From assembly GCA_024636105.1 (NCBI GenBank), contig JAGXHO010000179.1:1-5394 (forward strand): a stretch of 5,394 nt of DNA, read 5' to 3'. The notes below the pieces were generated by a model that searched no databases, had not been told where the DNA came from, and saw only the letters and a list, made by a program, of their open reading frames with translations. Made by a program: the position numbers and the translations under genes. The stretch is from Trueperaceae bacterium (GTDB taxonomy: Bacteria > Deinococcota > Deinococci > Deinococcales > Trueperaceae). The first letter of the stretch is position 1; every line of letters begins with the position of its first letter. Below are positions 1-5,394 of the stretch, piece by piece.

Positions 1-177
1 ATGGGCGACGTGCCGGTGCTGGGTGCGGGGCGCGGCGTCGCGGCGGCTTGCTGCGCCTGATGGCTGCGGCGGCCCGCCCGGGGTCTGCGCGCCGACGAAG
101 TACTTCGCGACATCGCGGACCGCGACGCCGTACGCGCGTGCTTCTGCGACGACCCAGGGGCCTTCGGGTTCGCGCAA
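1..177 (-). CDS. Possible partial ORF downstream of hemN, unknown product
   Basis: The minus-strand frame that follows the hemN stop stays open to the left edge of the window, with high third-position GC. A TTG at 177-175 is the only usual start codon in this frame after that stop. The predicted N-terminal part reads LREPEGPWVVAEARAYGVAV, then continues RDVAKYF, and looks protein-like. It is followed by a Pro/Ala/Arg-rich stretch. I recognise no family. There is no Shine-Dalgarno sequence or TAnnnT box in front of the TTG, and the other two minus frames are also open, as is common at this GC content. It could equally be non-coding sequence between hemN and the next gene. No other gene is supported in 1-207. 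Confidence 0.22.
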   Translation of the reverse strand, partial: MREPEGPWVVAEARAYGVAVRDVAKYFVGAQTPGGPPQPSGAASRRDAAPRTQHRHVAH

Positions 178-207
178 CCGAGACGGCGACCCAATCCGTC
201 CGCGAGC

Positions 208-1638
208 TCACACCGTGCGCGAGAACGCCGGCTTCGGGCCCGCCTGATGCCGTGCCAGGTAGGCGTCGAACGCCATGCACACGTTGCGGACGAACAACCG
301 GCCCGCCTCGGTGACGTCGATCGCCTCGGGGGTGCGGTGCACGAAGCCGTGCGCGACCGGTCCGGCGTCCAGCTCGTCGAGGGCGCCCCGGAACGTCGCG
401 TCGAAATCGATCCCGTGGGCGCGCTCGAGCGCGCGCACGTCGAGGTGGAAGTTGCACATGAGCGCCTGGATGACGTCGCGGCGGAGCTCGTCGTCGGCGC
501 TGCGCTCGAACCCGCGCTCGACGGGGGGCAACCCGCGAGCGAGCAGGTCGCGGTACCGGTTGAGCTTCTTGGTGTTCTGCACGAACGCACCACCCAGGTC
601 GCCGATCGCGGAGACGCCGAAGCCGACCGAGTCCTCGGCGGGGTGCGTCGTGTAGCCCATGAAGTTGCGGTGGAGCTCGCCCGCGGCCGCGGCTCGGGCC
701 AACCCGTCGGAGGGGAGGGCGAAGTGGTCCATGCCGATCTGCACGTAGCCGGCGGCGGTGAAGAGGTCGTGGGCGATGCCGAACAGCTCGAACTTCACCT
801 CGCGCGGCGGCAGGTCCTCGGGGAGGATGCGGTTCTGGTTCGCCTCCTTCCACGGCACGTACGCGTACGAGTACACGGCGACGCGGTCGGGCCGCAGGGC
901 CAAGGTGCGTTCGACGGTGGTCCGGAACGAGGTGGGCGATTGGCGCGGCAGGCCGTACACCAAGTCGAAGTTGATCGACGGGACCCCCAGATCGCGGAAC
1001 CGAGCATGCAGGTCGGCGGTCTGGGCCGGAGTCTGGAAGCGGTTGATCGCGACCTGGACGGCCGGGTCGAAGTCCTGGACGCCCATCGAGACGCGGTTGA
1101 AACCGAGCTCGACCAGGAGGCGTGCCTGGGCCGGCGTGGTGACGCGCGGGTCCACCTCGATCGCCACCTCGGCGTCGGGTTCCAGCTCGAAGCGCGCCAT
1201 CAGCAGGTCCCAGACGCGCCGCAACGCGTCCGGCTCGAGGTGCGTGGGCGTGCCGCCGCCCCAGTGGAGCTGGGCCAAGCGCGTCCGACGGCCGAGCCGG
1301 CCGGCCACCAGCGCGACCTCGCGGTCGAGCAGCGCAACGTAGTCGTCAGCGAGCGCGGCGTCGCGCGTGATGATCACGTTGCAGCCGCAGAAGGTGCAGC
1401 GCTCCGCGCAGAACGGTAGATGCACGTAGGCGGCGAGCGGACGGTCGGGCTTCGCCGCCGCCTCGTCGATCTTCGCGAGGTAGCGCTCCGGGCCGACGCC
1501 CTCGTGGAACTCGACGGCGGTCGGGTACGACGTGTAGCGCGGTCCGGGCCGGTCGTAGCGAGCGAGCAGGTCGGCGGTGGCGCGCGCGCGGGCGCTCGCG
1601 ATCGCCTCGGTCGGACGTTCGTGGTGGGTACCCGGCAT
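208..1638 (-). CDS. hemN: Oxygen-independent coproporphyrinogen III dehydrogenase (radical SAM)
   Basis: HemN oxidatively decarboxylates two propionate side chains of coproporphyrinogen III to give protoporphyrinogen IX, in the cytoplasm and without O2, using two S-adenosylmethionines. The 476-residue product aligns by eye with E. coli HemN (457 aa) from end to end. It has GPRYTSYPTAVEF (32-44), the YVHLPFC segment (71-77) and a radical-SAM cluster CX3CX2C at C77, C81 and C84 with the extra C86 typical of HemN. WGGGTP (126-131) and EVDPR (161-165, E161 matching E. coli E145) form the SAM pocket. FNRVSMGVQDF, FDLVYGLP, IGMDHFALP (301-309) and HRNFMGYTT (323-331) follow. The C-terminus RNVCMAFDAYL...FSRTV matches the E. 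coli ending, so it is complete. This signature separates true HemN from HemW. The ATG at 1638 is preferred because a TACCGT box lies 8 nt before it. An ATG at 1683 would add 15 residues. The still longer open frame back to 1890 runs into the upstream gene and is low-complexity Arg-rich. Confidence 0.96.
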   Translation of the reverse strand: MPGTHHERPTEAIASARARATADLLARYDRPGPRYTSYPTAVEFHEGVGPERYLAKIDEAAAKPDRPLAAYVHLPFCAERCTFCGCNVIITRDAALADDYVALLDREVALVAGRLGRRTRLAQLHWGGGTPTHLEPDALRRVWDLLMARFELEPDAEVAIEVDPRVTTPAQARLLVELGFNRVSMGVQDFDPAVQVAINRFQTPAQTADLHARFRDLGVPSINFDLVYGLPRQSPTSFRTTVERTLALRPDRVAVYSYAYVPWKEANQNRILPEDLPPREVKFELFGIAHDLFTAAGYVQIGMDHFALPSDGLARAAAAGELHRNFMGYTTHPAEDSVGFGVSAIGDLGGAFVQNTKKLNRYRDLLARGLPPVERGFERSADDELRRDVIQALMCNFHLDVRALERAHGIDFDATFRGALDELDAGPVAHGFVHRTPEAIDVTEAGRLFVRNVCMAFDAYLARHQAGPKPAFSRTV

Positions 1639-1646
1639 CGTGCTCG

Positions 1647-1652
1647 ACGGTA
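1647..1652 (-). promoter_or_regulatory. Candidate -10 box for leaderless hemN start
   Basis: On the minus strand TACCGT (TAnnnT type) ends 8 nt before the ATG at 1638, which would put the transcript start at or within a base or two of the start codon. No Shine-Dalgarno sequence precedes this ATG and no -35 hexamer is evident. If the alternative ATG at 1683 were used, only a weak GGGA three bases upstream supports it. Confidence 0.35.
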
Positions 1653-1718
1653 CGCGGCTCGTGCGCGCGGGCGCCGGCGGCATTCGTCCCGTGAGGCCGA
1701 ACCGATCGACCCAGCGTC

Positions 1719-4343
1719 CTATCCGCAGAGCGTGGCCCGGCACACCTCCACCTGGGCGTAGCCGCGACCGTCCTGGACGACGAGCCGCAGATGGAGCCGC
1801 CCGCCGTCGTGGTGCATGCCGGCGCCGGTCGCGGCGTCGAGGGCGGCGACCGACCCGAACGTGGGGAGCTCGTTGCGCGCGTCGATCCACCAGTCGCGGT
1901 ACACCGACGGCGCCGCGCCCGCCCAGGGCAGCGACACGCGCAGGGCCTCGCCCGCTTCGACGCCGTAGAGCAGCACCTGCACGTGGCCCGGCGCGCCGTC
2001 GAACGCGTACGCGTAGGCATGCCCGAGCGGCAGCAGCGCGCGAAAGTAGCTCGCCGGCGATTCGCCGGGGCTCCCGAGCATGCCGTGCTCGGCGCCGTCC
2101 GCCCGTTCGAGGACCACCGGCGCGCCGGGCGGCGGCCCGGCGACCGCGCGCAGCGCGAGGCTCGCGTGGCGGCCGGGGCAGACCAGCGCGTTCCAGTCGC
2201 TCCGGCGGGCGCAGCCGGGGGCATCGAGGTGGGGGGCGTCCACCGCGATCACGCGACCGGCGGTGCCGGCGACGCTGCCATCGCGGTCCACGAAGAGCGC
2301 GCTGCGGTACCCGTCCTCGCGCACGTCGCCCGCGACGTCGAGAGAGCGCACCGCGTAGTGCACCCGGCGGGTGTCCGCCGCGAAGCGCAGGTCCTCGGCG
2401 AAGCTGCGCGGGCTCATCGAGAAGCCGGTGAAGTCGAACACGGAGAGCGCCGCTGCACCGCGCTGGCCGTTCGGGACGTACCCGGCGAAGGTGCTCGCGC
2501 GCACGCCGACGTCGCCGTCGTAGAACTCGAAGCCGCGGATCGCGAACCCCGGGTCCCAGAAGCGTGGCAGCGCCCGACCGTCCAGGCCGGTGGTCTCCCA
2601 GACGCGCGGGGTCCCCACGTTCGAGCTCTCACCCACGAAGCCGACGCCGTCGGCGACCGTGGCGCTCGACGCGAAGGTCGCCCCGACCGCGTTGTCGGCC
2701 AACACCCCGCCGCGCAGCACCGCGTGGTCGCCGCGCAGCCACACCCCGGCGCGGCGGTGGCGGAACGCTTCGAAGCCCTCGAACACCGCCGGCTCGGGCG
2801 CCGAGTCCGCGTCGGCGGGGTCGACCCGCGGCCGGTACGCCGTGGGTGGGGTCGCGGCATGGTCCGCGGTCGGCCCGTTGTCGACGTGGAGCCCGACCGA
2901 GCCGTTGCCGCGCGCCCGGTTGCCGAAGAAGACGCCGAGCGGCGTGCGCCGCGGCCACACGTCGGTCCGCGCCGAGAGCCCGGTCGGGTGTTCCGGAAGG
3001 GCGTACCAGAAGCCGGCGCCTTGGGCGCTCGCGGCGACGTTGCCGACCAGCGCGTTGTCGGGGTTCGTGATCCAGAAGGCGGCCGGGCCCAACCCGGCGA
3101 CGTCGGAGGGGAGCAGCGCATCGCCGTGCGCGGGCCGGCGCACCATGAGCGCGAGCACGCGATGCACCACGTTGCCGGTCTCGACCCCGTCCTCCAGGAA
3201 CACGCAGTGCCCGTACGTGTCGTACGCCACCACGTCGCGCACGAGGACGCCGTTGGTGCCGTGGATCGCCACGCACCGATTGAAGAGGCCGTGCAGGCTC
3301 GAGCCGGTGATCGCCACGTCGCGGCCGGCGTCGCCCATCTGGTCCAGGTGGAACGGGTAGCGTCCGAGCTCGCCGAGCTGCCCCATGCGCCGCAGCTCGA
3401 CGCCGTGCACCCGCACGCGGCTCGCGCCCATCGCCATCAGGTGTCCACCGAAGCGGTACCGATCGCTCGCGGGTTCGAGGCTGGCGGGGTCGCCCTCCAC
3501 CACGACGTTCCGCGTGAGCCGGCCGACCTCGGCGCGGGCATCGACGAGCACGCCGCCCACCGTCTCGGAGCGGCCGACGTGGAAGAAGTCGAGCGGCCGG
3601 TCGAGCGTGAGGCGCCCACCGTCGATCGCCGCGACGGTGCGCTCCTCCACCTGGCGATCGCGGCTCCCGGCGTCGCCCTGCGCCCCCTCCCACTGCTCGA
3701 AGTCGGTGGAGGCGACGACGATGCGGTCGCCGACCGCCCAGCCCGTCGCGTCCTCCACGTGCAGCACGGCGTCGCCGGCCATGGCGTGGGCGGTCAGGCG
3801 GGTCCACGAAGGGCCGCCGGCGGCGCCGTAGAGCACCAGGTCGCCGCCCATCACGCCAAGCACGGAGCGCCCCATGCCCATCACGTCCAGGTCGTCCGGC
3901 GATCCCGTGAGCGTGATCGTGGCCGCGTGGGCGAACGGCCGCGCGCTGCCGCCGACGTGGAGGGCGCCATGGACCATGATCGAGTCGGCTTGCAGGTGCA
4001 GGTCGCGCTCGTCGAACACCAGCGAGCCGTCGATCGTGAGGCCGGCGAGCGGCGGCGGCGAGACGTCCAGCAAGACCGCGTCGCCCGCCGGGATCGCGAC
4101 GGTCGCACCGGCGACCGGCACCACGCCCCCGGGCCAACCGGCCGCGTCGGACCAAGCGCGCGTGATCGCGGGGGCAGGCGGCGTAGGGGCCGGTGCGCCG
4201 GGGAGCGGCGGGCCGCCGGACGCGGGAAGCGGTGCGGTGCCGCAGGCGACGGTCGCCAGGACGACCGCGAGGAGCGCCAGGACGGCGACCGATGCGCGGG
4301 CGCGGGGCGAACGATCGGCGGACCAGGGGGTCGCGGGGCGCAT
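1719..4343 (-). CDS. G8 domain lipoprotein with CEMIP-like parallel beta-helix
   Basis: An 874-residue exported protein, probably a surface lipoprotein that binds or cleaves polysaccharide; its substrate is unknown. Residues 1-33 form a signal peptide (Arg-rich n-region, hydrophobic 19-33) ending at a loose lipobox TVAC with C34 as the lipidation site. A Pro/Ala/Gly linker (35-60) follows. A G8 domain spans about 62-147: W64 and GW70 near its start, VAIPAGDAVLLDV, then LTIDGSLVF, and ATITLTG at the end. Next is the beta-helix region typical of CEMIP/TMEM2 proteins (about 155-570), with WAVGDRIVVASTDF, VEERTVAAIDG, GRYPFHLDQMGD (327-338), FNRCVAIHGTNGVLVRDVVAYD (354-375) and GHCVFLEDGVETGN (378-391). 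LLPSD and FWITNPDNALVGNVAA lie further on. Residues about 600-874 are a C-terminal beta-rich part with C711/C722 and C868/C873. Human CEMIP has hyaluronidase-associated activity, but activity cannot be inferred here: two conserved His positions differ. The ATG is the only usable start. No Shine-Dalgarno precedes it; a TAGACT box lies 9 nt upstream. Confidence 0.88.
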   Translation of the reverse strand: MRPATPWSADRSPRARASVAVLALLAVVLATVACGTAPLPASGGPPLPGAPAPTPPAPAITRAWSDAAGWPGGVVPVAGATVAIPAGDAVLLDVSPPPLAGLTIDGSLVFDERDLHLQADSIMVHGALHVGGSARPFAHAATITLTGSPDDLDVMGMGRSVLGVMGGDLVLYGAAGGPSWTRLTAHAMAGDAVLHVEDATGWAVGDRIVVASTDFEQWEGAQGDAGSRDRQVEERTVAAIDGGRLTLDRPLDFFHVGRSETVGGVLVDARAEVGRLTRNVVVEGDPASLEPASDRYRFGGHLMAMGASRVRVHGVELRRMGQLGELGRYPFHLDQMGDAGRDVAITGSSLHGLFNRCVAIHGTNGVLVRDVVAYDTYGHCVFLEDGVETGNVVHRVLALMVRRPAHGDALLPSDVAGLGPAAFWITNPDNALVGNVAASAQGAGFWYALPEHPTGLSARTDVWPRRTPLGVFFGNRARGNGSVGLHVDNGPTADHAATPPTAYRPRVDPADADSAPEPAVFEGFEAFRHRRAGVWLRGDHAVLRGGVLADNAVGATFASSATVADGVGFVGESSNVGTPRVWETTGLDGRALPRFWDPGFAIRGFEFYDGDVGVRASTFAGYVPNGQRGAAALSVFDFTGFSMSPRSFAEDLRFAADTRRVHYAVRSLDVAGDVREDGYRSALFVDRDGSVAGTAGRVIAVDAPHLDAPGCARRSDWNALVCPGRHASLALRAVAGPPPGAPVVLERADGAEHGMLGSPGESPASYFRALLPLGHAYAYAFDGAPGHVQVLLYGVEAGEALRVSLPWAGAAPSVYRDWWIDARNELPTFGSVAALDAATGAGMHHDGGRLHLRLVVQDGRGYAQVEVCRATLCG

Positions 4344-4352
4344 GATCGGAGG

Positions 4353-4358
4353 AGTCTA
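4353..4358 (-). promoter_or_regulatory. Candidate -10 box for the G8 lipoprotein gene
   Basis: TAGACT on the minus strand ends 9 nt before the ATG at 4343, implying an mRNA with a leader of 0 to 3 nt. The bases in between read CCTCCGATC on the transcribed sense, the opposite of a Shine-Dalgarno, which supports leaderless initiation. No -35 hexamer is visible; that position is occupied by the palindrome at 4375-4385. The box lies in the 64-bp gap after the M23 gene, so the lipoprotein gene probably has its own promoter in addition to any read-through. Confidence 0.42.
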
Positions 4359-4374
4359 GCGACGCCCGGCGCGA

Positions 4375-4385
4375 CCCACGGTGGG
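4375..4385. repeat. Perfect 11-bp palindrome CCCACGGTGGG
   Basis: Five-base arms CCCAC/GTGGG around a single base, lying 16 bp upstream of the TAGACT box and so over the expected -35 position of the G8 lipoprotein gene. It could be a regulator site. It could instead be part of an imperfect GC-rich hairpin after the M23 stop codon, but no T-tract follows on the minus strand, so a standard intrinsic terminator is not supported. Confidence 0.3.
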
Positions 4386-4407
4386 ATCGCCGACTCGCGC
4401 GCCGACG

Positions 4408-5067
4408 TCAGTCGCGATCCACGAGCAGCGGCAGCGGATCGATGGCGTTCCACGCACACGGGTCGTCGGCGTCGCCCTCGTACACCCCGAGGTGCAGGTG
4501 CGGCGGCGTCCCGGCGGCGTTGCCGGAGGTCCCCACGAAGCCGAGCACGGTGCCGACCTCGACCCTCTGGCCTTCGAGAAGCGAATCTGGCACCGAATCG
4601 AAGTGCGTGTAGAAGTAGCGCCGCCCCGCGCCGCCGACGATCGTGACCGACAGGCCGCCCAGGCTCAGGTCGTCGATGCGGTACACGAGCCCCGGGGTGG
4701 CGGAGCGCACCGGCGTCCCGCGCGGCGCGAACACGTCCTGCCCCTCGTGCGAGCGAGCGAAGCGCGCGGCGCCCCAGGTGTCGGCGACCTGCGCCATCCG
4801 CACGCCGTCGACGGGCATCACGAGCACGGCGTCGGGTTCTTCGGGGACGCGCGCGAGGAACTGCGGAAGGACCGTTCGGTAGCGCGCCCGCATCGCGAAG
4901 CGCGCCTCCTCGGCCGCGGTGCGCGCCACGGGCGGCTCGCCGGCTTCGCAGACGTGGACGTCGAGGTGCGGCCGCAGGAGCGGCAGGTCGGCGTCGGGCG
5001 GCGTCTGGGCGGCGCCCCAGCCGAGGGTGGCGAGCACGACCAGCACGGTGAAGGGACGGTGGGGCAT
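4408..5067 (-). CDS. Secreted M23 (LytM-type) zinc metallopeptidase
   Basis: M23 enzymes cut Gly-containing or peptidoglycan cross-bridge peptides outside the cytoplasmic membrane, for cell-wall remodelling or attack. The 219-residue product starts with a short signal peptide (hydrophobic 7-19, likely cleavage after A20, GAA|QTPP). A roughly 60-residue lead-in follows, then the peptidase domain (about 80-215). All expected catalytic positions are present: HEGQD gives zinc ligands H107 and D111, YTHFDS carries H155, and HLHLG carries H190 and zinc ligand H192. DVFAPRGTPVRSATPGLVY, LEGQRVEVGTVLGFVGTSGNA and the final NAIDPLPLL are typical of the fold. Intact motifs argue for an active enzyme rather than an EnvC/NlpD-type activator. 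C40 and C204 could form a disulfide. No LysM or SH3 wall-binding domain is present. The ATG at 5067 is chosen because the signal peptide begins there; upstream codons in the frame run back through the divergent promoter and into the regulator gene. It is divergent from the IclR-type gene and co-directional with the lipoprotein gene. Confidence 0.93.
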   Translation of the reverse strand: MPHRPFTVLVVLATLGWGAAQTPPDADLPLLRPHLDVHVCEAGEPPVARTAAEEARFAMRARYRTVLPQFLARVPEEPDAVLVMPVDGVRMAQVADTWGAARFARSHEGQDVFAPRGTPVRSATPGLVYRIDDLSLGGLSVTIVGGAGRRYFYTHFDSVPDSLLEGQRVEVGTVLGFVGTSGNAAGTPPHLHLGVYEGDADDPCAWNAIDPLPLLVDRD

Positions 5068-5072
5068 GCCCG

Positions 5073-5078
5073 AGCCTA
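5073..5078 (-). promoter_or_regulatory. Candidate -10 box for leaderless M23 gene
   Basis: TAGGCT on the minus strand ends 5 nt before the ATG at 5067, a spacing that would start the transcript at the A of ATG. No -35 match is seen 16-18 bp upstream. The AGG inside this box could alternatively be read as a very weak ribosome-binding site. A GC-rich inverted repeat (5079-5095) lies immediately upstream. Confidence 0.35.
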
Positions 5079-5095
5079 GCCGGACCGGCCCCGGC
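5079..5095. repeat. Inverted repeat GCCGG-N7-CCGGC upstream of the M23 gene
   Basis: Perfect five-base arms separated by seven bases, directly abutting the upstream side of the TAGGCT box. It might be an operator or simply a chance GC-rich palindrome; the GC content makes chance quite likely. Confidence 0.22.
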
Positions 5096-5107
5096 GTATG
5101 TGTATTC

Positions 5108-5141
5108 ACGATCGCGGGAACCCATTGACGGGCTCGATCGT
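5108..5141. repeat. Spaced inverted repeat ACGATCG / CGATCGT in divergent promoter
   Basis: ACGATCG at 5108-5114 and CGATCGT at 5135-5141 are exact inverted copies, each containing the self-palindrome CGATCG, with centres 27 bp apart. The right copy lies in the spacer of the plus-strand promoter and the left copy upstream of its -35 hexamer. This arrangement could be a paired regulator site, but it rests on short motifs only. Confidence 0.25.
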
Positions 5142-5153
5142 CCGTCTTACACT
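5125..5153 (+). promoter_or_regulatory. Sigma-70-type promoter of the IclR-family gene
   Basis: TTGACG (5125-5130) and TACACT (5148-5153) are separated by exactly 17 bp. They match the consensus at 5 of 6 and 4 of 6 positions. Transcription should begin near 5159-5161, leaving a leader of only about 10 nt with no Shine-Dalgarno sequence before the ATG at 5170. This is the best-formed promoter in the window and the only one with a clear -35 hexamer. Confidence 0.65.
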
Positions 5154-5154
5154 C

Positions 5155-5167
5155 TGAACTTAGTTCA
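5155..5167. promoter_or_regulatory. Perfect palindrome TGAACTTAGTTCA, probable operator
   Basis: Six-base arms TGAACT and AGTTCA around one central base. It begins one base after the -10 hexamer, covers the predicted transcription start and ends two bases before the ATG of the IclR-family gene. A protein bound here would block initiation. Autorepression from such sites is common in the IclR family, so the regulator encoded next to it is the leading candidate ligand. This is inferred from position and symmetry. Confidence 0.55.
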
Positions 5168-5169
5168 CC

Positions 5170-5394
5170 ATGCGAGAAGCCCCCGCCACCCCACCCACCA
5201 CCGCCGAGGAGCGCACCCCGTACGTCATCGCCTCGGCGCTGCGCACGTTGGAGGTGCTGCGGGCCTTCGCTCGGCCGCCGCACAAGCTGGGGCTCGCCGA
5301 CGTGACCGCCGTGCTCGGGTTGGAGCGCAACCAGGCGTACCGGTCGCTCAAGACCCTCGAGGCAGGTGGTTTCCTGGTGGCGACCGGCGACGCG
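5170..5394 (+). CDS. IclR-family transcriptional regulator, N-terminal part
   Basis: The first 75 codons of a gene that continues beyond the right edge. After a Pro/Thr-rich start (1-17), residues about 18-74 form the winged helix-turn-helix typical of IclR proteins. YVIASALRTLEVLRAF is the first helix and LGLADVTAVLGLERNQAYRS the helix-turn-helix. LKTLEAGGFLVATGD covers the end of the recognition helix and the wing. Family members are usually about 250 residues, with a C-terminal GAF-like effector domain that binds small carboxylates or aromatic metabolites; that part is outside the window, so neither ligand nor target can be named. The ATG is the first possible start because a TAG stop lies in frame at 5161-5163. 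It is divergent from the M23 gene across 102 bp, so it may control that gene as well as itself. Confidence 0.85.
   Translation, partial: MREAPATPPTTAEERTPYVIASALRTLEVLRAFARPPHKLGLADVTAVLGLERNQAYRSLKTLEAGGFLVATGDA

Noticed and set aside
247..1419. Plus-strand open frame of 390 codons antisense to hemN
   Set aside because: It mirrors hemN codons, with low-complexity composition and no recognisable family. The hemN reading is unambiguous.
1684..1718. Terminator or small RNA between the lipoprotein gene and hemN
   Set aside because: No convincing stem-loop, T-tract or promoter is visible there.
1639..1890. N-terminal extension of hemN to 1890
   Set aside because: The extra 84 residues are mostly Arg/Pro/Ala-rich, overlap the end of the lipoprotein gene in another frame, and have no counterpart in HemN proteins.
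4347..4353. GGAGGAG-like ribosome-binding site near the lipoprotein start
   Set aside because: The purine run is on the plus strand, so the minus-strand message reads CCTCC. No plus-strand gene starts just downstream.
4344..4407. Intrinsic terminator after the M23 gene
   Set aside because: The GC-rich partial hairpin is imperfect and is not followed by a T-tract on the minus strand.
1791..4646. Very long plus-strand open frame (951 codons) antisense to the lipoprotein and part of the M23 gene
   Set aside because: It is longer than the real gene but reads as His/Arg/Val/Glu-rich sequence with no domain, no signal and no start context. Stop codons are rare in antisense frames at this GC content, and the minus strand carries clear G8 and M23 motifs.
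5068..5283. N-terminal extension of the M23 protein to 5283
   Set aside because: It would cross the divergent promoter and the regulator's coding region, and would bury the signal peptide that begins at the ATG at 5067.

Overview
The window is about 5.4 kb of very GC-rich (roughly 70%) bacterial chromosome and is densely coding. It holds three complete genes on the minus strand and the start of a fourth on the plus strand. The coding style and the apparent lack of Shine-Dalgarno sequences (a TAnnnT box sits just upstream of each minus-strand start) would fit a high-GC lineage that uses many leaderless mRNAs, such as Deinococcota (Trueperaceae or Deinococcus relatives) or Actinobacteria. The sequence alone does not settle which.

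Layout from right to left, in minus-strand transcription order. At 5170-5394 the N-terminal 75 residues of an IclR-family regulator run off the right edge on the plus strand. A 102-bp divergent control region (5068-5169) carries a near-consensus sigma-70 promoter for the regulator and a perfect palindrome over its predicted transcription start. Reading left from there is a secreted M23 (LytM-type) zinc metallopeptidase (4408-5067). After 64 bp comes a large lipoprotein with a G8 domain and a CEMIP/TMEM2-like parallel beta-helix (1719-4343). After another 80 bp is hemN, the oxygen-independent coproporphyrinogen III dehydrogenase (208-1638). The last 207 bases at the left edge hold only an open minus-strand frame with no recognisable product.

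The M23 enzyme and the G8 lipoprotein are both exported and are plausibly cell-envelope or extracellular polysaccharide proteins. hemN is cytoplasmic haem biosynthesis and need not be functionally linked to them. No mobile element, CRISPR array, RNA gene or convincing new multi-gene system is visible. The points most worth a second look are the regulator's operator-like palindrome, the consistent leaderless-type starts, and the CEMIP-like lipoprotein with changed histidine motifs and an unassigned C-terminal module.
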